From positions 434,001-498,000 of the forward strand of contig NZ_BJNE01000001.1 of the NCBI RefSeq assembly GCF_006539525.1: DNA of 64,000 nucleotides. The letters run 5' to 3'. Shown here in pieces: positions 62,647 to 64,000 of the stretch. This DNA is from Glutamicibacter nicotianae. Lineage in GTDB: Bacteria > Actinomycetota > Actinomycetes > Actinomycetales > Micrococcaceae. Every line of letters starts with the position of its first letter. The stretch's first letter is position 1. A model generated the notes under the pieces. It saw only the letters and a list, made by a program, of their open reading frames with translations. It was not told where the DNA came from and did no database searches. Position numbers and translations under genes: made by a program.

Positions 62647-63339
62647 ATGCCTAAACCCGATGCCATCAAGGTTGCCTTGGTCGATGATCAACTGCTGGTT
62701 CGCAGTGGTTTCAGAATGCTTATTAATTCCCAAGACGATATGGAAGTCATTGTCGAGGCTGGCAATGGCCGCGAAGCGCTGGCTGCACCGCTAATGTCCC
62801 AGGCGGACGTCATCTTGATGGACGTGCGTATGCCGGAAATGGATGGAATCGAAGCTACCGAGCGGCTGCTGTATCCGGAGAAGAAGGCCGCGGATGGCCC
62901 AAAGATCATCGTGCTGACGACCTTCGACATGGATGAGTACGCGCTGAGCGCGATTCAAGCCGGCGCCAGCGGATTCCTCCTCAAGGACGCTCCCCCAGAA
63001 GAACTCTTGGAATCCGTGCGCACCGTCAATCGAGGCGATGCCGTAATAGCCCCGTCGACCACTCGGCGATTGTTGGATCACATGGCGCCAATGCTCAAGA
63101 AGAATTCGTCACAGCACAATGCTCACCTTGTTGCCGCTGTAGAATCGCTGACGCCTCGCGAACGGGAAGTTTTCGGATTGATTGCAGAGGGCTTTTCCAA
63201 CCCTGAGATTGCCGACAAACTATTCCTGTCTGAAGCGACTGTCAAAACCCACGTGGGCCACATCTTGGCAAAATTGGAAGCTCGAGACCGTGTCCAGGCC
63301 GTCGTCATCGCCTACCAGACGGGCGTCGTCACTCCCTGA
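62647..63339 (+). CDS. LuxR-type response regulator
   Basis: 230-residue NarL-family regulator paired with the kinase upstream. The receiver domain has ALVDDQLLVRSGF, the phospho-acceptor Asp in VILMDVRMPEMDG, LTTFDMDEY and LLKDAPPEEL. The C-terminal helix-turn-helix is LTPREREVFGLIAEGFSNPEIADKLFLSEATVKTHV. The ATG at 62647 has GAGGA about eleven bases upstream. Targets unknown; regulators of this type often act on adjacent transport operons, none of which is present here. Confidence 0.94.
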   Translation: MPKPDAIKVALVDDQLLVRSGFRMLINSQDDMEVIVEAGNGREALAAPLMSQADVILMDVRMPEMDGIEATERLLYPEKKAADGPKIIVLTTFDMDEYALSAIQAGASGFLLKDAPPEELLESVRTVNRGDAVIAPSTTRRLLDHMAPMLKKNSSQHNAHLVAAVESLTPREREVFGLIAEGFSNPEIADKLFLSEATVKTHVGHILAKLEARDRVQAVVIAYQTGVVTP

Positions 63340-63351
63340 TTGACCGCAAAA

Positions 63352-63397
63352 ATTGAGGTATTCTGCCCAAATTTGAATTTGGGCAGAATACCTCAAT
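63352..63397. terminator. Long perfect bidirectional terminator
   Basis: Arms 63352-63373 and 63376-63397 are exact 22-base inverted repeats separated by two bases, between the convergent response regulator and metG genes. It is the longest perfect stem in the window. Confidence 0.9.
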
Positions 63398-63414
63398 GTT
63401 CATTCTGGTACTTC

Positions 63415-64000
63415 TTAGTTCTCTTCTTCGTAGCGTGGGAACACTGGCGATGGAGCCGGCAGTTCAGTTCCAGGAATCAAAGCGCTCTCGAAGGACTCGA
63501 AGGTTCGCGCCGAACCTTCTCCAACTGCCAACGCGTTGAGCATCGAAGTCATTGCCTGGGGCAAGACTGGCTGAAGCAGCAACGCTACCTTGCGGACAAT
63601 TTCAATAGTCACGTACAAGACAGTAGCCATGCGCTCAGGATCCGTCTTCTTCAACTTCCATGGCTCCTGCTCGGCAAAGTAAGCATTGGTGTCGCCCAGA
63701 ACGTGCCAGACGGCTTCAAGCGCCTTGCTGAACTCCTGACGGGAGTACGCGTCGCGGTTGATTTCCAGCAGCTTGCCGGCAGCGACTAATATTTGCTGAT
63801 CGGCTTCCAGCAATTCCCCGGGTGTCGGGACAACTCCCCCGCAGTTCTTCGTAACCATGGACAGCGAACGCTGTGCAAGGTTGCCGAAATTATTTGCCAA
63901 GTCTCCGTTAATTCGGGCAACGATGGTTTCATGGTTGTAACTGCCGTCGGCACCAAAGGGGACTTCACGCAGGAAGAAGTAGCGTACCTGATCCAGACCG
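63415..64000 (-). CDS. metG: Methionyl-tRNA synthetase (partial, C-terminal part)
   Basis: The last about 195 codons of a class I synthetase; the 5' part lies beyond the window. The frame reads DQVRYFFLREVPFGADGSY, then ARINGDLANNFGNLAQRSLSM, the conserved transition from the catalytic core to the anticodon-binding helical domain of MetG, and continues to GELLEADQQILVAAGKLLE and HVLGDTNAYFAEQEPWKLKK. No C-terminal tRNA-binding OB domain is appended, as in the shorter, monomer-type MetG. Confidence 0.93.
   Translation of the reverse strand, partial: GLDQVRYFFLREVPFGADGSYNHETIVARINGDLANNFGNLAQRSLSMVTKNCGGVVPTPGELLEADQQILVAAGKLLEINRDAYSRQEFSKALEAVWHVLGDTNAYFAEQEPWKLKKTDPERMATVLYVTIEIVRKVALLLQPVLPQAMTSMLNALAVGEGSARTFESFESALIPGTELPAPSPVFPRYEEEN

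Overview
The window reads as a chromosomal segment of a high-GC Gram-positive actinobacterium of the Micrococcaceae, most likely in the Arthrobacter/Glutamicibacter group. The evidence is the housekeeping gene order (amt, ftsY, smc, mutM, rnc, rpmF, yceD ... coaD, rsmD, recG, DAK2, ddl, gpsA, plsC, murA, leuD, leuC, iclR, gltX, leuB, metG), frequent GTG/TTG starts, and a wall-teichoic-acid-type gene cluster. Genus is an inference. No rRNA, CRISPR array, phage or insertion sequence was recognised. LAYOUT. 1-7.9 kb: partial ammonium transporter, a coiled-coil lipoprotein, 3-methyladenine glycosylase, an SGNH-fused membrane acyltransferase, ftsY and an MFS transporter. 8-11.8 kb: a secreted GH25 muramidase with three cell-wall-binding repeats and a TarS/TarP-like glycosyltransferase, both lying between ftsY and smc. 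11.9-19 kb: smc, a serine hydrolase, and the compact yceD-rpmF-rnc-mutM run. 19.2-33 kb: an accessory envelope-polymer locus with three CDP-glycerol glycerophosphotransferase-family genes (one a double-domain fusion), tagD, two GT2 glycosyltransferases flanking a CDP-alcohol phosphotransferase, an ABC-2 polymer exporter pair, an LCP ligase and galU. It sits between yceD and coaD. 33-41 kb: coaD, an aminotransferase/spermidine-synthase-like pair, rsmD, recG, a DAK2 protein, a second LCP protein and a DUF3515 lipoprotein. 41-53 kb: ddl, gpsA, plsC, murA, leuCD with a divergent IclR regulator, thiL and two tandem dynamin-like GTPases. 53-64 kb: tRNA-Glu and tRNA-Gln, a HAD hydrolase, gltX, a fumarylacetoacetase-family enzyme, a large exported beta-propeller-like protein, ilvE, leuB, a two-component system and the C-terminal part of metG. 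HOW THE GENES WORK TOGETHER. The envelope theme is strong. GpsA can supply sn-glycerol-3-phosphate, TagD would turn it into CDP-glycerol, the glycerophosphotransferases would polymerise it, GalU and the GT2 enzymes would decorate it, the ABC pair would export it, and LCP proteins would attach it to peptidoglycan made with MurA and Ddl. The linkage-unit enzymes (TagO/TagA type) and Dlt genes are not in the window. Leucine biosynthesis (leuB, leuCD) and ilvE form a second theme. A shared TCTCA-N5-TGAGA palindrome upstream of both leuB and leuC/iclR suggests a small IclR-controlled leucine regulon. Strong inverted-repeat terminators separate most transcription units.
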